A stretch of 64,000 nucleotides of DNA. It comes from JALSRD01 sp964476595. GTDB taxonomy: Bacteria > Desulfobacterota > Desulfobacteria > Desulfobacterales > JALSRD01. Below, one piece after another: positions 37,901-45,737 of the stretch. Under the pieces are notes generated by a model. The model did not search any database. It was not told where the DNA came from and was given only the letters and a program-made list of their open reading frames with translations. Made by a program: the position numbers and the translations under genes. The stretch spans positions 1-64,000 of the forward strand of contig CAYZCL010000041.1 of NCBI GenBank assembly GCA_964476595.1. The letters run 5' to 3'. Each line of letters starts with the position of its first letter. Position 1 is the first letter of the stretch.

Positions 37901-39182
37901 GGTACGGGCAACGCTCGCATCGCAACAAGAAACCGCTGATTCGGATCTGGTCTCGCTGTGCATGATCGTTAAAAACGAAGAGAAAGTACTGGCCAAGTGC
38001 CTTTCCAGCGTGAAGCCGGTGGTGGATGAAATCGTCGTTGTGGACACCGGGTCTTCCGATCATACGCCGGATATCGCCCGCGCTTTCGGCGCGCGTGTGG
38101 ACACTTTCGCCTGGGACGGCGATTTCGCCGCGGCCCGCAACCGGTCCCTGGAACTGGCGCGAGGGCGGGTGATCTTCGTCATGGATGCCGACGAGGCGCT
38201 CTCTGCACAGCAGCATAGTCTTTTCAGGCGCCTGAGCCGCCGTGCGCTGCGCCGCCGCCAAGCATTCATCGTCAACACCCGCAACTACACTTTCGACGGC
38301 AACCAGATCAACTGGACGGCCAACGAGGGCCATTTCGGCGCACTCGAAGCCGGCACGGGCTGGACTCCCAGTGCCAAGGTGCGCATTTTCCCCAAGTTGC
38401 CCGCCGTACGTTACGAATTTCCGGTCCACGAAATCGTTGAGCACTCCCTGGAAAGGGCCGGTATCGCCATTAAGCCTTGTGACCTGCAGATTCATCACTA
38501 CGGAAAACTTGATCGCCGGAAGAACCGGCAGAAGGATGAAATTTATTACGATATCGGGCGCCGAAAACTGGCCCAGACCGGCGACATCCCCATTGCCTTG
38601 AAGGAACTGGCTGTACAGGCCACGTCACTTCAGAAGCACAGCGAGGCTGTCGAGCTGTGGGAGCGGTATCTCGCGGTGAAACAAGACGACCCGCAAGCCT
38701 ACATCAACCTGGGCATCTCCTTTTGCATGCTGGGGGATTTCACTGCAGTGCGTCAGGCGGCCGAAAAAGCGCTCCGCCTCAAACCCGGCCTCAAGGAGGG
38801 CCATTACAACCACGCGCTGGCCCAGCTGCACCTGGGCCGGCCCAGGGAAGCGCTCGAGCGACTGGAGAAACTCTGCCGTCGGATGCCGGAATACCTGCCG
38901 GCCCGTTTCCTGCTGGCCGCCGCACATTGCGCCGTGGGAGACGGCGATGCCGCCCAAAGCATTCTCAAGGAACTGTCGCGCACGGCCATCGGTCCCGGGC
39001 TGTCCATTCGCTGTAGCGAACTGGCCCGCGGTCTGATGAACTCCGGCCGGGTGGAATTCGCCCGTGCGCTGGTCGATGCCGCCATCGAAAGCGGACTGGA
39101 CAGCGGGGACTTGGTGTCGCTACAAAGCGAATGTCTCATACGGGATGAATCGCGCCACCCCAAAACAGGAACTTACGAGTAG
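28959..39182 (+). CDS. Giant multidomain glycosyltransferase (3407 residues)
   Basis: One uninterrupted polypeptide. Domains read by eye, approximate residues: GT4-like GT-B module 1 (90-350, EGGPMTVLE); module 2 (367-740, EGAPLTALE); class I methyltransferase (754-930, LEIGSGMNP); GT4 module 3 (960-1350, EGWGIPFME); module 4 (1375-1755, EGWGRPQMQ, second catalytic-site Glu replaced by Gln); module 5 (1768-2130, EGFALPVAE); TPR blocks (2153-2440); GT2 domain (2492-2720); TPR (2731-2980); GT2 domain of the TPR-glycosyltransferase type (2996-3210, VVDTGSSD, MDADE); TPR to the end. Modules 3-5 share the block LPA.W....N..DE.WVPS. AAGGG lies seven bases before the ATG. No signal peptide, so it acts in the cytosol. 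The sigma-54 promoter and flagellin operon beside it suggest flagellin (or hook) glycosylation; the substrate is inferred. Confidence 0.85.
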   Translation: MQKKPQTEVNQRPQKHTIDNDGGVLSTNSRDNSHGRSDGHRSGSPHTTNSIPSCTGPEIKTGYGRHPVLPVSSVQAAPVLDASTPEPGRVNIVIADQGWILERCAREIESRLSYVTVQTRPDPRADLNYYVNYSAYQEPQPTIEIGFFTHIEERDKQAARRFFSVARKMNVCVCMSPLYADRLREAGVKAVRVITPGVDLEAYQPKVRIGVVGRTYPTGRKGEDLIAKLIDEPGIEWHFTGSGWPGPATNYAPEEMPSFYNSVDYILVSSYYEGGPMTVLEALACGKPVIAPPIGFIPSHPHLEYRTGDVEDLRRVLREIVVQRWQLRQSVAHLSWDAWACAHDGLFRSVMTPSRPSRKSGKSSSLKVLMALHAPENLSKGGPSIRIQKTALHLRKLGIQADITTADRPDPTGYDLVHVFNVWEPRAALDQLQHLKKFPIPIVLSPIYLNLSETAWASLAIPAIFSQSESPEALEARLEQIVSGDWATDNITRYGDNEIVPGYHAMVKQIVGLSNHLIALSNYEMEHLWKLGIAPRAFTLVPNGADPHQFQSATGELFANTYGIKDYVLCIGRIEVRKNQLMLSHALRDLDIPLVFIGNCFEPQYLKLLHQFSGPRTIFVEYLPNDSALLASAYAGARVFALPSWSEGAPLTALEAAAAGCPLVLGDRSGIREYFGDLATYCDPGNVADIRRSVRKAYYGKRQQSSRHAQRLKDLIRKNYNWSSAAEATAQAYREALASFKKQRAPETSDSPRKLEIGSGMNPQPGYEHLDVRSDLPHIDHVHDINRPLPFPEATFDEILSRSCLEHISWRQIANLLRDWRRVLKPGGKLEIWMPDFEYLCRMYLQGQTDQHLDPEYIAIAREKLGTYSPATWAMIKMFAGQDYPENFHTAVYDFETFASILRLAGFEGVERIPPYHGLHVVAHRPLADSPSLNKPGFATETGLDRHYPSDEDGAVQKPISITWAESIFSFSGYSRLSRQTVLSLHHLHIPIAVRAFAREKAFINQLDAHQLVTWKRLLQRSVEKNVYVCFHPPTLWDGSDVFAFNRRQNPGFEAYVGITMFETDRLPAKWAESCNIMDEIWVPSTFNKKTFIFSGVDERKLHVIPFGIDTEAYDPGKTTAMDIAGKRGFTFLSVFQWTARKGWDILLKAYLSAFSSSDDVCLVLRTYPFSPKDEPIRKQIDNFAASLGHDPNNIPPIILIDDFIPEKDLPALYATADAFVLPTRGEGWGIPFMEAMAMGLPTIATRWSAHLDYMDDANSYLINVEKMVHIPTNQTRVNPFYTSDQQWAEPCWKHTAELMRKVYDHRRQAREKGFLARRHIQSEWRIDRTAQWIACRTDKLMRAKTTRGSAPSKRIPAPKATCKPIDLNHGTGSAYPHLLWHAPIYNHSGYADEARHFLEQLHRFGFPISAHEIGKGSSGFRKRLGCEQREILDRLLSQKSRPPFINVVHFPAYAFERLADATFNIGRTMFETDSLPAEWVEKCNRMDEVWVPSDFNLDTFRNAGVKTPLRKVPGGIDTERFQPGLKPLEIVPHRKTVFLSMFEWIFRKGWDVLLDAWAEAFHPDDDVCLVLRTYPLDTATGTDPKQAIEKRIDFYLKTRHKKTRAQIAPIVILGEHIGESKLPHFFAAGDAYVSCSRGEGWGRPQMQAMSCGLPVIATHWGGNLEFMNGENSFLLDTEGLTTIDDRMEIPFYRGQKWAEPSREHLVELLQGIYRNPKHAGQIGKRARKDMVARWGWEEVAQIPAQRLKEIHARPPSGSLVSIYRQRPIVVKWEGSQLANHSLALVNRALCFELSKRTDVELSIISRGTQEFSADQDPDRLEPIQRRINKPIGRPADFHVRHQWPPDFAPPAEGHWIMIQPWEFGRLPADWIEPLNTLVDEIWVPSNYVRQVYIQSGIPGERVFVVPNGVDFDRFSSQAPKFSLKSQKKFKFLFVGGTIWRKGIDVLLEAYTEAFSARDDVCLVIKDIGTQGIYKRQAAVSRIAEIQETPDAPQIEYLDENMTDRDIAGLYTACNALVHPYRGEGFALPVAEAMACGLPVIVTAGGACDDFCCEKTAYFITASRQPVQIDQCTLAGQGWILEPDKRRLVNLLRHVYHHQDEADKIGSSAATAIRQRLGWDKSAQIIVDRMRALQDTPIRRLSNDRGHVVPEPARRYQEARKLLEKGDHAGAKQALYNLTVDFPEFALAHNDLGILYHGSGETEKALSCYRRAVEIDPLNSVFQKNLADYYCVVLGEVEQAMEIYVNILRHDPQDVEALLAMGHICRMLDREDDAVDFYRRVLEVDGENETALASLVSPDQRNSENEPPLDADSAYRKLLEEMETDTPETAIAKITTFLSAFPDLARAHSDLATLYQRTGDSAAAERHLRRAVDLEPENGAIQKNLADFYLVEQNRKQEALDIYARLVEKHPCDEVLLLMAGHLSVAVERLDDARSYYERLLTLNPDHQDARAGIDGIQRRQASTPAIRASQDENARTCHAGIGEAEDEGNRPQISILLPAAGPLKQLRRCLEAIAHHTPECHEVILVDTGISQGSVKWLKNHLEQNRHYRKVSCKRGTSRAAALNLGIAASRGEFILALTSDVEVTAGWLTALLAHFRHVPDIGVLGAMSNVAAARQTTPLAWHSESGKLNAFAETYFQRHRYRRIPVDTVDSFCMLMRRSLLDAIGTFDEGVGEGGYEAEDICLRAALHGRQNYVAGDVYLHRRVNKQARRSSKQFDLKWSGADDRRPEGKRHLALLARHKALRAWQAEHIDEAGELYLEAIGLVPDDPRSYLSLAEMLIQTRQFREALEVIEEMPAKDSDTSALALAAKCHHGLDNYKKADRLAAAALRIDPGNAAACDLRGILSHARNDGQGAKGWFERAREADPGYADAYTHLAALQWEAGDQAAAVTLFERGFVLSPARYEVATAYHQALSERQDWRRARVVIQEAAAAYPYSKKIRYMEIDVLLRLQEDSEAMGAIESAMADFGVEDGMLSAALKVRATLASQQETADSDLVSLCMIVKNEEKVLAKCLSSVKPVVDEIVVVDTGSSDHTPDIARAFGARVDTFAWDGDFAAARNRSLELARGRVIFVMDADEALSAQQHSLFRRLSRRALRRRQAFIVNTRNYTFDGNQINWTANEGHFGALEAGTGWTPSAKVRIFPKLPAVRYEFPVHEIVEHSLERAGIAIKPCDLQIHHYGKLDRRKNRQKDEIYYDIGRRKLAQTGDIPIALKELAVQATSLQKHSEAVELWERYLAVKQDDPQAYINLGISFCMLGDFTAVRQAAEKALRLKPGLKEGHYNHALAQLHLGRPREALERLEKLCRRMPEYLPARFLLAAAHCAVGDGDAAQSILKELSRTAIGPGLSIRCSELARGLMNSGRVEFARALVDAAIESGLDSGDLVSLQSECLIRDESRHPKTGTYE

Positions 39183-39274
39183 GAAAGAGAGGGGGGAATC
39201 CGCACACACAAAAGCGGTTTTTCCTACTCGGAAAGCCGCCAGGTTGTCTTGTGCGTTGATATTCCGGAGGTTGA

Positions 39275-39303
39275 GGGCCGGGAGTCACCCGGCCCATTTT
39301 TTT
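39275..39303 (+). terminator. Intrinsic terminator of the giant gene
   Basis: GGGCCGGG and CCCGGCCC form a perfect eight-base stem around AGTCA, followed by ATTTTTTT. It ends five bases before the convergent flaF stop. Confidence 0.92.
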
Positions 39304-39307
39304 ACGA

Positions 39308-39676
39308 CTAGCTTCGCAATCCCGCTGCGATGTGTCGGTTGATGTCGATGAGAATATTGAGCTTCTCCGGAGCCGGAAAAGCCATGGTCTCGAAAACGCG
39401 CTTATCGATGAAAGCGCTCAGGCGGAGCAGGTCCCTTTTGATCGGTGTCGGAAGGGGATTCTCCGGTTTGGTCAGTTCGGCCTGAAAAATACTCCAGATA
39501 CGCTGGGTGTACTTCAAGGCCTCGTCCAGCCGGTCGTCCCGGTCGGGGGCATCCCACTGCTGCTGGCACTGTTTCAGTTTCAGGGCCGCTTTGGTCAAGA
39601 CGCGCGCCTCGGTTTCCCGGCCGGACATGGTGTTCTTGTCTACGCTCTCGTAATTCTTCAAGGCGTTGCTATACAC
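39308..39676 (-). CDS. flaF: Flagellin biosynthesis regulator FlaF
   Basis: 122 residues, all helical, with the family pattern Y..ALKNYESV, then RETEARVLTKAALKL and TQRIWSIF. In Caulobacter FlaF is needed for flagellin translation and export and opposes FlbT. It starts at GTG 39676 inside the flbT stop (GTGTATAG), with GAGGAGG nine bases upstream, so the two are translationally coupled. Confidence 0.85.
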   Translation of the reverse strand: MYSNALKNYESVDKNTMSGRETEARVLTKAALKLKQCQQQWDAPDRDDRLDEALKYTQRIWSIFQAELTKPENPLPTPIKRDLLRLSAFIDKRVFETMAFPAPEKLNILIDINRHIAAGLRS

Positions 39677-40055
39677 GGTTGAGGGCCTCCTCTTCGTAGG
39701 CCATCAGTTTTTTGGCCATTTTCAAAGCAAGGTAGTAACGGTCGCTGAGAATATACTCGCTGATGGGGTCGATGAAAGCCACGGTGGAGGGGGCCGCTTT
39801 GACCAGTTCCTGGGCCACACGCCAGTAGCTGTCGTAGTAAACCGACTGGTGTTCGGAATCGATGTACATCAGCTGGATCACGAAATAGATCAGCCTGGCC
39901 GGGGAGTCGGCCTTTTCTTCGGACATGATATCGGGTTCACGCAGGACAGGCACCCGGTTTTCGATGGTGAACTGGCTGCGGGAATCGCCGTTGGTGATCA
40001 CAGCGCCGCCGATGATCATGCGCTCCTTGGGTTTCAGGGTGATTCTCAGTGCCAT
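39669..40055 (-). CDS. flbT: Flagellin mRNA regulator FlbT
   Basis: 128 residues starting MALRITLKPKERMIIGGAVI, the family hallmark, followed by helices with YYDSYWRVAQEL. In Caulobacter FlbT binds the 5' leader of flagellin mRNA and promotes its decay when the hook is not complete. Here it is in the flagellin operon, and the flagellin leader carries a matching candidate hairpin (41714-41734). Confidence 0.88.
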   Translation of the reverse strand: MALRITLKPKERMIIGGAVITNGDSRSQFTIENRVPVLREPDIMSEEKADSPARLIYFVIQLMYIDSEHQSVYYDSYWRVAQELVKAAPSTVAFIDPISEYILSDRYYLALKMAKKLMAYEEEALNRV

Positions 40056-40104
40056 GATTCTGCCCTTCCGTTGTCATGTGGTATGGATCCTCTAAGGCTG
40101 CCCG

Positions 40105-40788
40105 TCATGCGCCCGGCGAGTTGAAGATGCCGGCGGCATCGGCCTGCAACCCGGCCCGCCGTGTCTCGAGTGTTGCAGCGGCTTCGTCCAGTTTCCGGAT
40201 CATGAACTGGAAATCCTCATCGCTGGCGCTGGAGGGAAACTCGGGAATGTCGAGCCCCTCTGGTCCCGTGCCGACCGGCTGACTGCGGATGGTCTTGGCA
40301 AATCCGTTGCGCTCAAGCACGATACCGATGTCACCGGACTGCGGTGAAGCGGCACTTAAAATCCGGACGGCCTTATCGTCGTTGGGCGGGATGGTGAGTT
40401 CGTCGATGAGTTTGCGGAAAGCCGAAAAACTCTTCAGCATCTTCACCCGTTCCTCGCTTCCCGGCGGAAAGGGTGGGTAATTCTTCACGTGGGTCTGCAA
40501 ACGGCTCTTCATGTCGTCGATCTGGGTGCCGATTTCCTGCATGGCCTTGTCCGCCGCACGAATACTGCGGGCCACCGCGTTGAGATTCGAGGTCGTCATC
40601 TGCTGCTTGCTGTAGGAAAACCGGCTGCGATCGATCTCCACCCACCCGTCGGCCTGTGGGCTGGCGGCATCCACAGCATTGCCCTGCATAGGGACTTCCC
40701 GCCGCAAGGTGTCGGTTTTCGCGGCCCCGGGAATCTCTCCGGTATTGGGTATGGCGGACGGCTGGATACTCAAGTCTGATGGAATCAT
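40105..40788 (-). CDS. Unknown protein of the flagellin operon
   Basis: 227 residues, no signal peptide or membrane segment. A Pro/Ala-rich N-terminus (1-45) is followed by helical segments (about 65-130, with ARSIRAADKAMQEIGTQIDDM) and a short C-terminal coil with FMIRKLDEAAATLETRRAG. TCAGGAGG precedes the ATG. It lies between flagellin and flbT and is presumably cotranscribed. The helical ends recall secreted axial proteins or their chaperones, but I do not recognise a family. Confidence 0.7.
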   Translation of the reverse strand: MIPSDLSIQPSAIPNTGEIPGAAKTDTLRREVPMQGNAVDAASPQADGWVEIDRSRFSYSKQQMTTSNLNAVARSIRAADKAMQEIGTQIDDMKSRLQTHVKNYPPFPPGSEERVKMLKSFSAFRKLIDELTIPPNDDKAVRILSAASPQSGDIGIVLERNGFAKTIRSQPVGTGPEGLDIPEFPSSASDEDFQFMIRKLDEAAATLETRRAGLQADAAGIFNSPGA

Positions 40789-40809
40789 GGTGTCACCTCC
40801 TGAGGAAGG

Positions 40810-40844
40810 CTTCGACCGGGGGAGAATGCCTCCCCCGATCGAAG
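40810..40844 (-). terminator. Strong hairpin after the flagellin gene
   Basis: CTTCGACCGGGGGAG and CTCCCCCGATCGAAG pair at 14 of 15 positions around AATGC. It lies between the flagellin stop and the ribosome site of the next gene, with no U tract. It likely protects the flagellin mRNA end and lowers expression of the downstream genes. Confidence 0.65.
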
Positions 40845-40877
40845 TACTGCCCCATGATTAATCCTCAGGGTTCCGGA

Positions 40878-41687
40878 CTAGAACAGCCTCAGGACCGACT
40901 GCGCCGCCTGGGAGGCGAGGCTCAGGGAGGTCGTACCCAATGCCTGCTGGGTCTGCAGCATGAGCATGTTGGCTCCCTCCTCGTTCATGTCGGCGTTGGT
41001 AAGGCTGGCCACACCGTCCTCCAAGGTGTTGATCATCTTGGTGGTGAAGTCCTGTCGGGTGGTGATGACGCTTAGGTTGTTGGAAAGCTCCTTCGACTCG
41101 GTACGCAGGGTATCCTTTGCGTCATCCAGATCCTCGATGGCGGCCTCGATGTCGGAGTCGCTTGCCCAGTCGTTGGTCGCCGCAGCGATACCCAGTCCAC
41201 TGGAACTGCCGTCGAAACCGGAAAGCCCGATGGTGCTGTCGCCTTCAGCGTCGAAGGTTACCGTCAGGGAGTCGCTGTCGAGGAAGTTGATGCCCTTGTA
41301 GCCCGAGTCGGCGGCCAGATTGTCGATCTGGGCACGCAGTGTGTCGAACTGCGAGGCCAGGCTCGAACGCTCGGTCGTGTCAGTGGTCGACAGAGCTGAT
41401 TGCGCCGTCGCCTTGGCAGCGGCGATCAGGTCGGTGATGGCCGAGATGCCGTTGTCGGCGGCCTTGATGGTCTGGATGGCCTCGCCCATGGCATCTTTGC
41501 GGAAAGCCAGGTCGTCGGCGCGCTGCTGGTGGTTCTGGGCGGCAAAGAAGTTGATGGGATCGTCCAGTGCGCTCTGCACCTTCTTGCCCGTCGCCAGGCG
41601 GCTCTGGGTCTGGTCCATCAGGGAGGTGGTTTTCTGAAGCGCAAAAAGGTTCTGCCGCATTCCGGAAGTCAGGGTAATTTCAGACAT
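40878..41687 (-). CDS. fliC: Flagellin (short, alpha-type)
   Basis: 269 residues. The conserved N-terminal D0/D1 segment begins MSEITLTSGMRQNLFALQ and contains SRLATGKKVQSALDDP; the C-terminal D0 ends SLASQAAQSVLRLF. The surface-exposed middle (about 125-165) is very short, so there is little outer domain; Ser-rich patches such as GFDGSSSGLG could be glycosylation sites. The lack of large D2/D3 and the FlbT/FlaF partners resemble Caulobacter-type flagellins. AAGGAG precedes the ATG. Confidence 0.95.
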   Translation of the reverse strand: MSEITLTSGMRQNLFALQKTTSLMDQTQSRLATGKKVQSALDDPINFFAAQNHQQRADDLAFRKDAMGEAIQTIKAADNGISAITDLIAAAKATAQSALSTTDTTERSSLASQFDTLRAQIDNLAADSGYKGINFLDSDSLTVTFDAEGDSTIGLSGFDGSSSGLGIAAATNDWASDSDIEAAIEDLDDAKDTLRTESKELSNNLSVITTRQDFTTKMINTLEDGVASLTNADMNEEGANMLMLQTQQALGTTSLSLASQAAQSVLRLF

Positions 41688-41713
41688 GATGTTTCTCCTT
41701 TTCTAAGGTTTTG

Positions 41714-41734
41714 CGATCGGCTTTCTGCCGATCG
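41714..41734 (-). promoter_or_regulatory. Hairpin in the flagellin leader (possible FlbT target)
   Basis: CGATCGGC and GCCGATCG form a perfect eight-base stem around an AGAAA loop on the minus strand, about 27 bases before the flagellin ATG. An unused AGGAGG (41803-41808) lies further upstream in the same leader. Confidence 0.6.
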
Positions 41735-41837
41735 TTTTGGTGTCGCCGGTACGGCCGGCGGATGTGATGGGATATCATTTCAGCGATCGTCTCTTTTCGT
41801 CACCTCCTCTCCGACGATAAAATTGCCTTTGATGCTT

Positions 41838-41864
41838 TCATCGTACTTTGGCCCCGGAACTTTA
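41838..41864 (-). promoter_or_regulatory. Sigma-28 promoter candidate of flagellin
   Basis: The minus strand reads TAAAGTT with, after TAAA plus exactly 15 bases, TACGATGA. The -35 is perfect; the -10 keeps the CGAT core but has three mismatches to GCCGATAA. A start near 41831 gives a leader of about 140 bases that includes the hairpin. Confidence 0.5.
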
Positions 41865-42129
41865 GGCTTTTTTTGCGGCACCCCTTTCCGGCAGGGGGCG
41901 TCCCCTGCGGCGGGAGCAGGATCCTGCAGGGGTCCCCCGGGCACGGTCACCAACAGCCGCCCTGCCTTTATCCCATTTTATTTCACATTATTACAGAAAC
42001 TCCGGTATCGACCCACCCTCCCGGCAAGAGTCATCCGGCCCTCTGACAGGGAGTCGACGAAAAAATTTTCTGGATTTGAAAAAAAAAGTGCGATGGTGTA
42101 TGAAGCGGTTGAAATTCCCCAGGACCGTC

Positions 42130-43689
42130 ATGAACAAATCATCCGCCACAGAACCGTCAGCCCCCATGCCGCAGGAGACCCGTTCGCCGGATTACCGGCA
42201 GCTGTTCAACTTGGTCCCCCAGGCCATTGCCCTGGCCCGTGTACCGCTGCACCGCCTCGAGATCTTCAACGACCGTTTCTGTGAACTGACCGGCTACACG
42301 GCCGAGGAAATCCAGGGCCGGACGGTCACCGAGCTGGAGCTCTACGCCCGCGACTCCCGCGCACGGCTGATCGAGGCGCTGGAGAGCGCCGGCACCCTGA
42401 GCAACTGGGAACTGTCCCTCAAGGTGCGGGGGGACCGCATCATCAACACCGCCGTCTTCGCCCGGCAGGTGCGCATCGGGGGCCACGACTACCACTACCT
42501 GGCCTTTACCGACGAAACCGACCGGCGGCGCATCGAAAGCCACCTGCAACAGACCCAGAAGATGGAGGCCCTGGGAACAATGGTGGCCGGCATGGCCCAC
42601 GAGATCAATAACCCCATCAACCTGATCACCTTCAACATCAACCTGCTCGACAAAGTCTGGCGGGACGTCCTGCCCATTCTGGAGCAGACCGACAAGGCCG
42701 ATCCCCAACGCAAGTACGGCGGACTGAGCTATCGTTTCCTGGCCGGCAACATCGGGCAGATGCATCACGACATGGGCATCGCGGCCACGCGCATCAGCAA
42801 GATCATCACGGATCTTAAAAATTTCTCCAAACGAACGGAGATCACGGACATCGAGCCGGTCCAGATCAACGAGGCGGTCGAAAACGCCCTGCGCCTGGCC
42901 CAGCCTTCCATTAAAACCGCCGGCGTGACCGTCCACCTGTCGCTGGGCGAAGGGCTCCCCCGACTCCTGGGCAACCAGCACAATATCGAGCAGATCATTC
43001 TCAACCTGGTGCTCAACGCCGTGCAGGCCATCGACCACAACGACGGGCGTATCGATATCCACACCGGTTACGACAAGGACGAAGACCGCATTTTTCTGCA
43101 CGTGCGTGACAACGGACGGGGTATCGCCCCTTCCATCGAAAACAAGATTTTCGACCCCTTCGTCACCGACCGTCTGCACGACGGCGGTACCGGTCTGGGG
43201 CTGGCCGTCACCTACAGCCTGACCAAGGCACACGACGGCGACATCCAGTTCGAAACGCGCGCCAAACGCGGAACGGTCTTCAAGGTATCTTTTCCGTCCA
43301 AACGCCGGAGCCGCGGGGCGCGCATCCTCATCGTGGACGACGAGAAATGGAACCGTGAGCTGCTGATGACCACGCTCACCCGTGAACGCGATTACATCGT
43401 GGACGAAGCCGCCAACGGCGTGGAAGCCTGCATCAAGCTGGGTTCCTACCAGCCGGACATGCTCATCCTGGACATGTTCATGCCCCACATGGACGGTCTG
43501 GAAGTCTGCCGCACCATCCGCAACACCCCTGAACTGGCCGGCATGGTGGTGCTGCTGACCACCGGCTTCCCAGGGCACCCCAAGCTCGACGAAGCCGCCG
43601 AACTGGGTTTTACCAACGTTTTTTTCAAACCCATAAAAATGGAAGACCTACTCCGGAAAGTCGACGCCCTGCTGTCGCCCGGCTTGTGA
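42130..43689 (+). CDS. Hybrid sensor kinase (PAS-HisKA-HATPase-receiver)
   Basis: 519 residues from the ATG with AGGA upstream. A PAS domain (22-135), a HisKA H-box GMAHEINNP with H157, an HATPase domain with N and G boxes (NLVLNAVQ, DNGRGI, GTGLGL), and a C-terminal receiver (about 397-519, IVDDE and LILDMFMPH). No membrane segments, so it senses a cytosolic signal. It is followed after 22 bases by an NtrC-family regulator, its likely phosphotransfer partner. Being surrounded by flagellar genes suggests control of motility. Confidence 0.88.
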   Translation: MNKSSATEPSAPMPQETRSPDYRQLFNLVPQAIALARVPLHRLEIFNDRFCELTGYTAEEIQGRTVTELELYARDSRARLIEALESAGTLSNWELSLKVRGDRIINTAVFARQVRIGGHDYHYLAFTDETDRRRIESHLQQTQKMEALGTMVAGMAHEINNPINLITFNINLLDKVWRDVLPILEQTDKADPQRKYGGLSYRFLAGNIGQMHHDMGIAATRISKIITDLKNFSKRTEITDIEPVQINEAVENALRLAQPSIKTAGVTVHLSLGEGLPRLLGNQHNIEQIILNLVLNAVQAIDHNDGRIDIHTGYDKDEDRIFLHVRDNGRGIAPSIENKIFDPFVTDRLHDGGTGLGLAVTYSLTKAHDGDIQFETRAKRGTVFKVSFPSKRRSRGARILIVDDEKWNRELLMTTLTRERDYIVDEAANGVEACIKLGSYQPDMLILDMFMPHMDGLEVCRTIRNTPELAGMVVLLTTGFPGHPKLDEAAELGFTNVFFKPIKMEDLLRKVDALLSPGL

Positions 43690-43711
43690 TTCCAGACTCC
43701 GTGGAAACCAG

Positions 43712-45115
<1,404 letters not shown>

Positions 45116-45131
45116 ACCGCCGGGGAATTCT

Positions 45132-45446
45132 TCAGGCGTAGCCGGGAATCGGATGCCGCCCGGGAGACGGACACCCGGCCTCCGCCACCTGAAAGTGTTC
45201 TTCGCAGGGGGTGTCCGACGGCACCACGCGCACGCCGCACAGTACCCCCTGACCGTTTCCCGCAATGCCCACCGTACCGCTGACGGCAAAGCTGACGCCC
45301 CCGCCGAAATCCAGGAGCCCCGTCGCCCGGCCGCAGGCCACCGGCAATCGCTCCAGGCGGAAACGAACCGTTTCGCGGGTGATGTACGTCACGCTGAAGG
45401 TCTGTCTGCCGATTTCCAGCACGCAGCCCTGTTCCTGCAAGTCCAC
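45132..45446 (-). CDS. Small unknown protein, probable sigma-28 target
   Basis: 104 residues from a GTG start with GGAGG six bases upstream. The protein (DLQEQGCVLEIGRQTFSV at the start) alternates hydrophobic and polar residues as in a small beta-barrel, with a Cys near the C-terminus (DTPCEEHF). A PilZ-like fold is possible but the arginine signature is absent. The near-perfect sigma-28 promoter 75 bases upstream supports a real late flagellar gene. It converges with the NtrC-like gene. Confidence 0.6.
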   Translation of the reverse strand: MDLQEQGCVLEIGRQTFSVTYITRETVRFRLERLPVACGRATGLLDFGGGVSFAVSGTVGIAGNGQGVLCGVRVVPSDTPCEEHFQVAEAGCPSPGRHPIPGYA

Positions 45447-45520
45447 TGTTTCCTCCGTCTTGCGAAAATGACGCCGGGCCCGACGGGCCCGTGCCCGGTG
45501 GCAAATCGATGTATTCCCCA

Positions 45521-45547
45521 TTATCGGCCCATGGGGGTGGGGCTTGA
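45521..45547 (-). promoter_or_regulatory. Sigma-28 promoter of the 104-residue protein
   Basis: The minus strand reads TCAA-N15-GCCGATAA: the -10 is a perfect match, the spacing is exact, and the -35 differs at one position. A start near 45514 gives a 68-base leader. Confidence 0.65.
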
Positions 45548-45656
45548 GGCGGCAGAACTTTCCGGCCGGCGTGCAGGATACCGGCAATTTTTTCTCCCCC
45601 GCGGGGCTCCTTCCCGATTTCTAATTCAATATCAGCCTGTTATAAATCCGCCCCTC

Positions 45657-45673
45657 CTGGCACGGAACCTGCA
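45657..45673 (+). promoter_or_regulatory. Sigma-54 promoter of motA/motB set 2
   Basis: CTGGCACGGAACCTGCAG: TGGCACG is perfect, ten bases separate GG and GC, and the -12 has one mismatch (CTGCA for TTGCA). A start near 45684 leaves about 54 bases before the MotA-like ATG. Confidence 0.75.
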
Positions 45674-45737
45674 GAAAAGTGGGGTACCGACCGCGCGAAT
45701 TCAGACCGCGACCACCTACACGCACACGGAGAACGCC

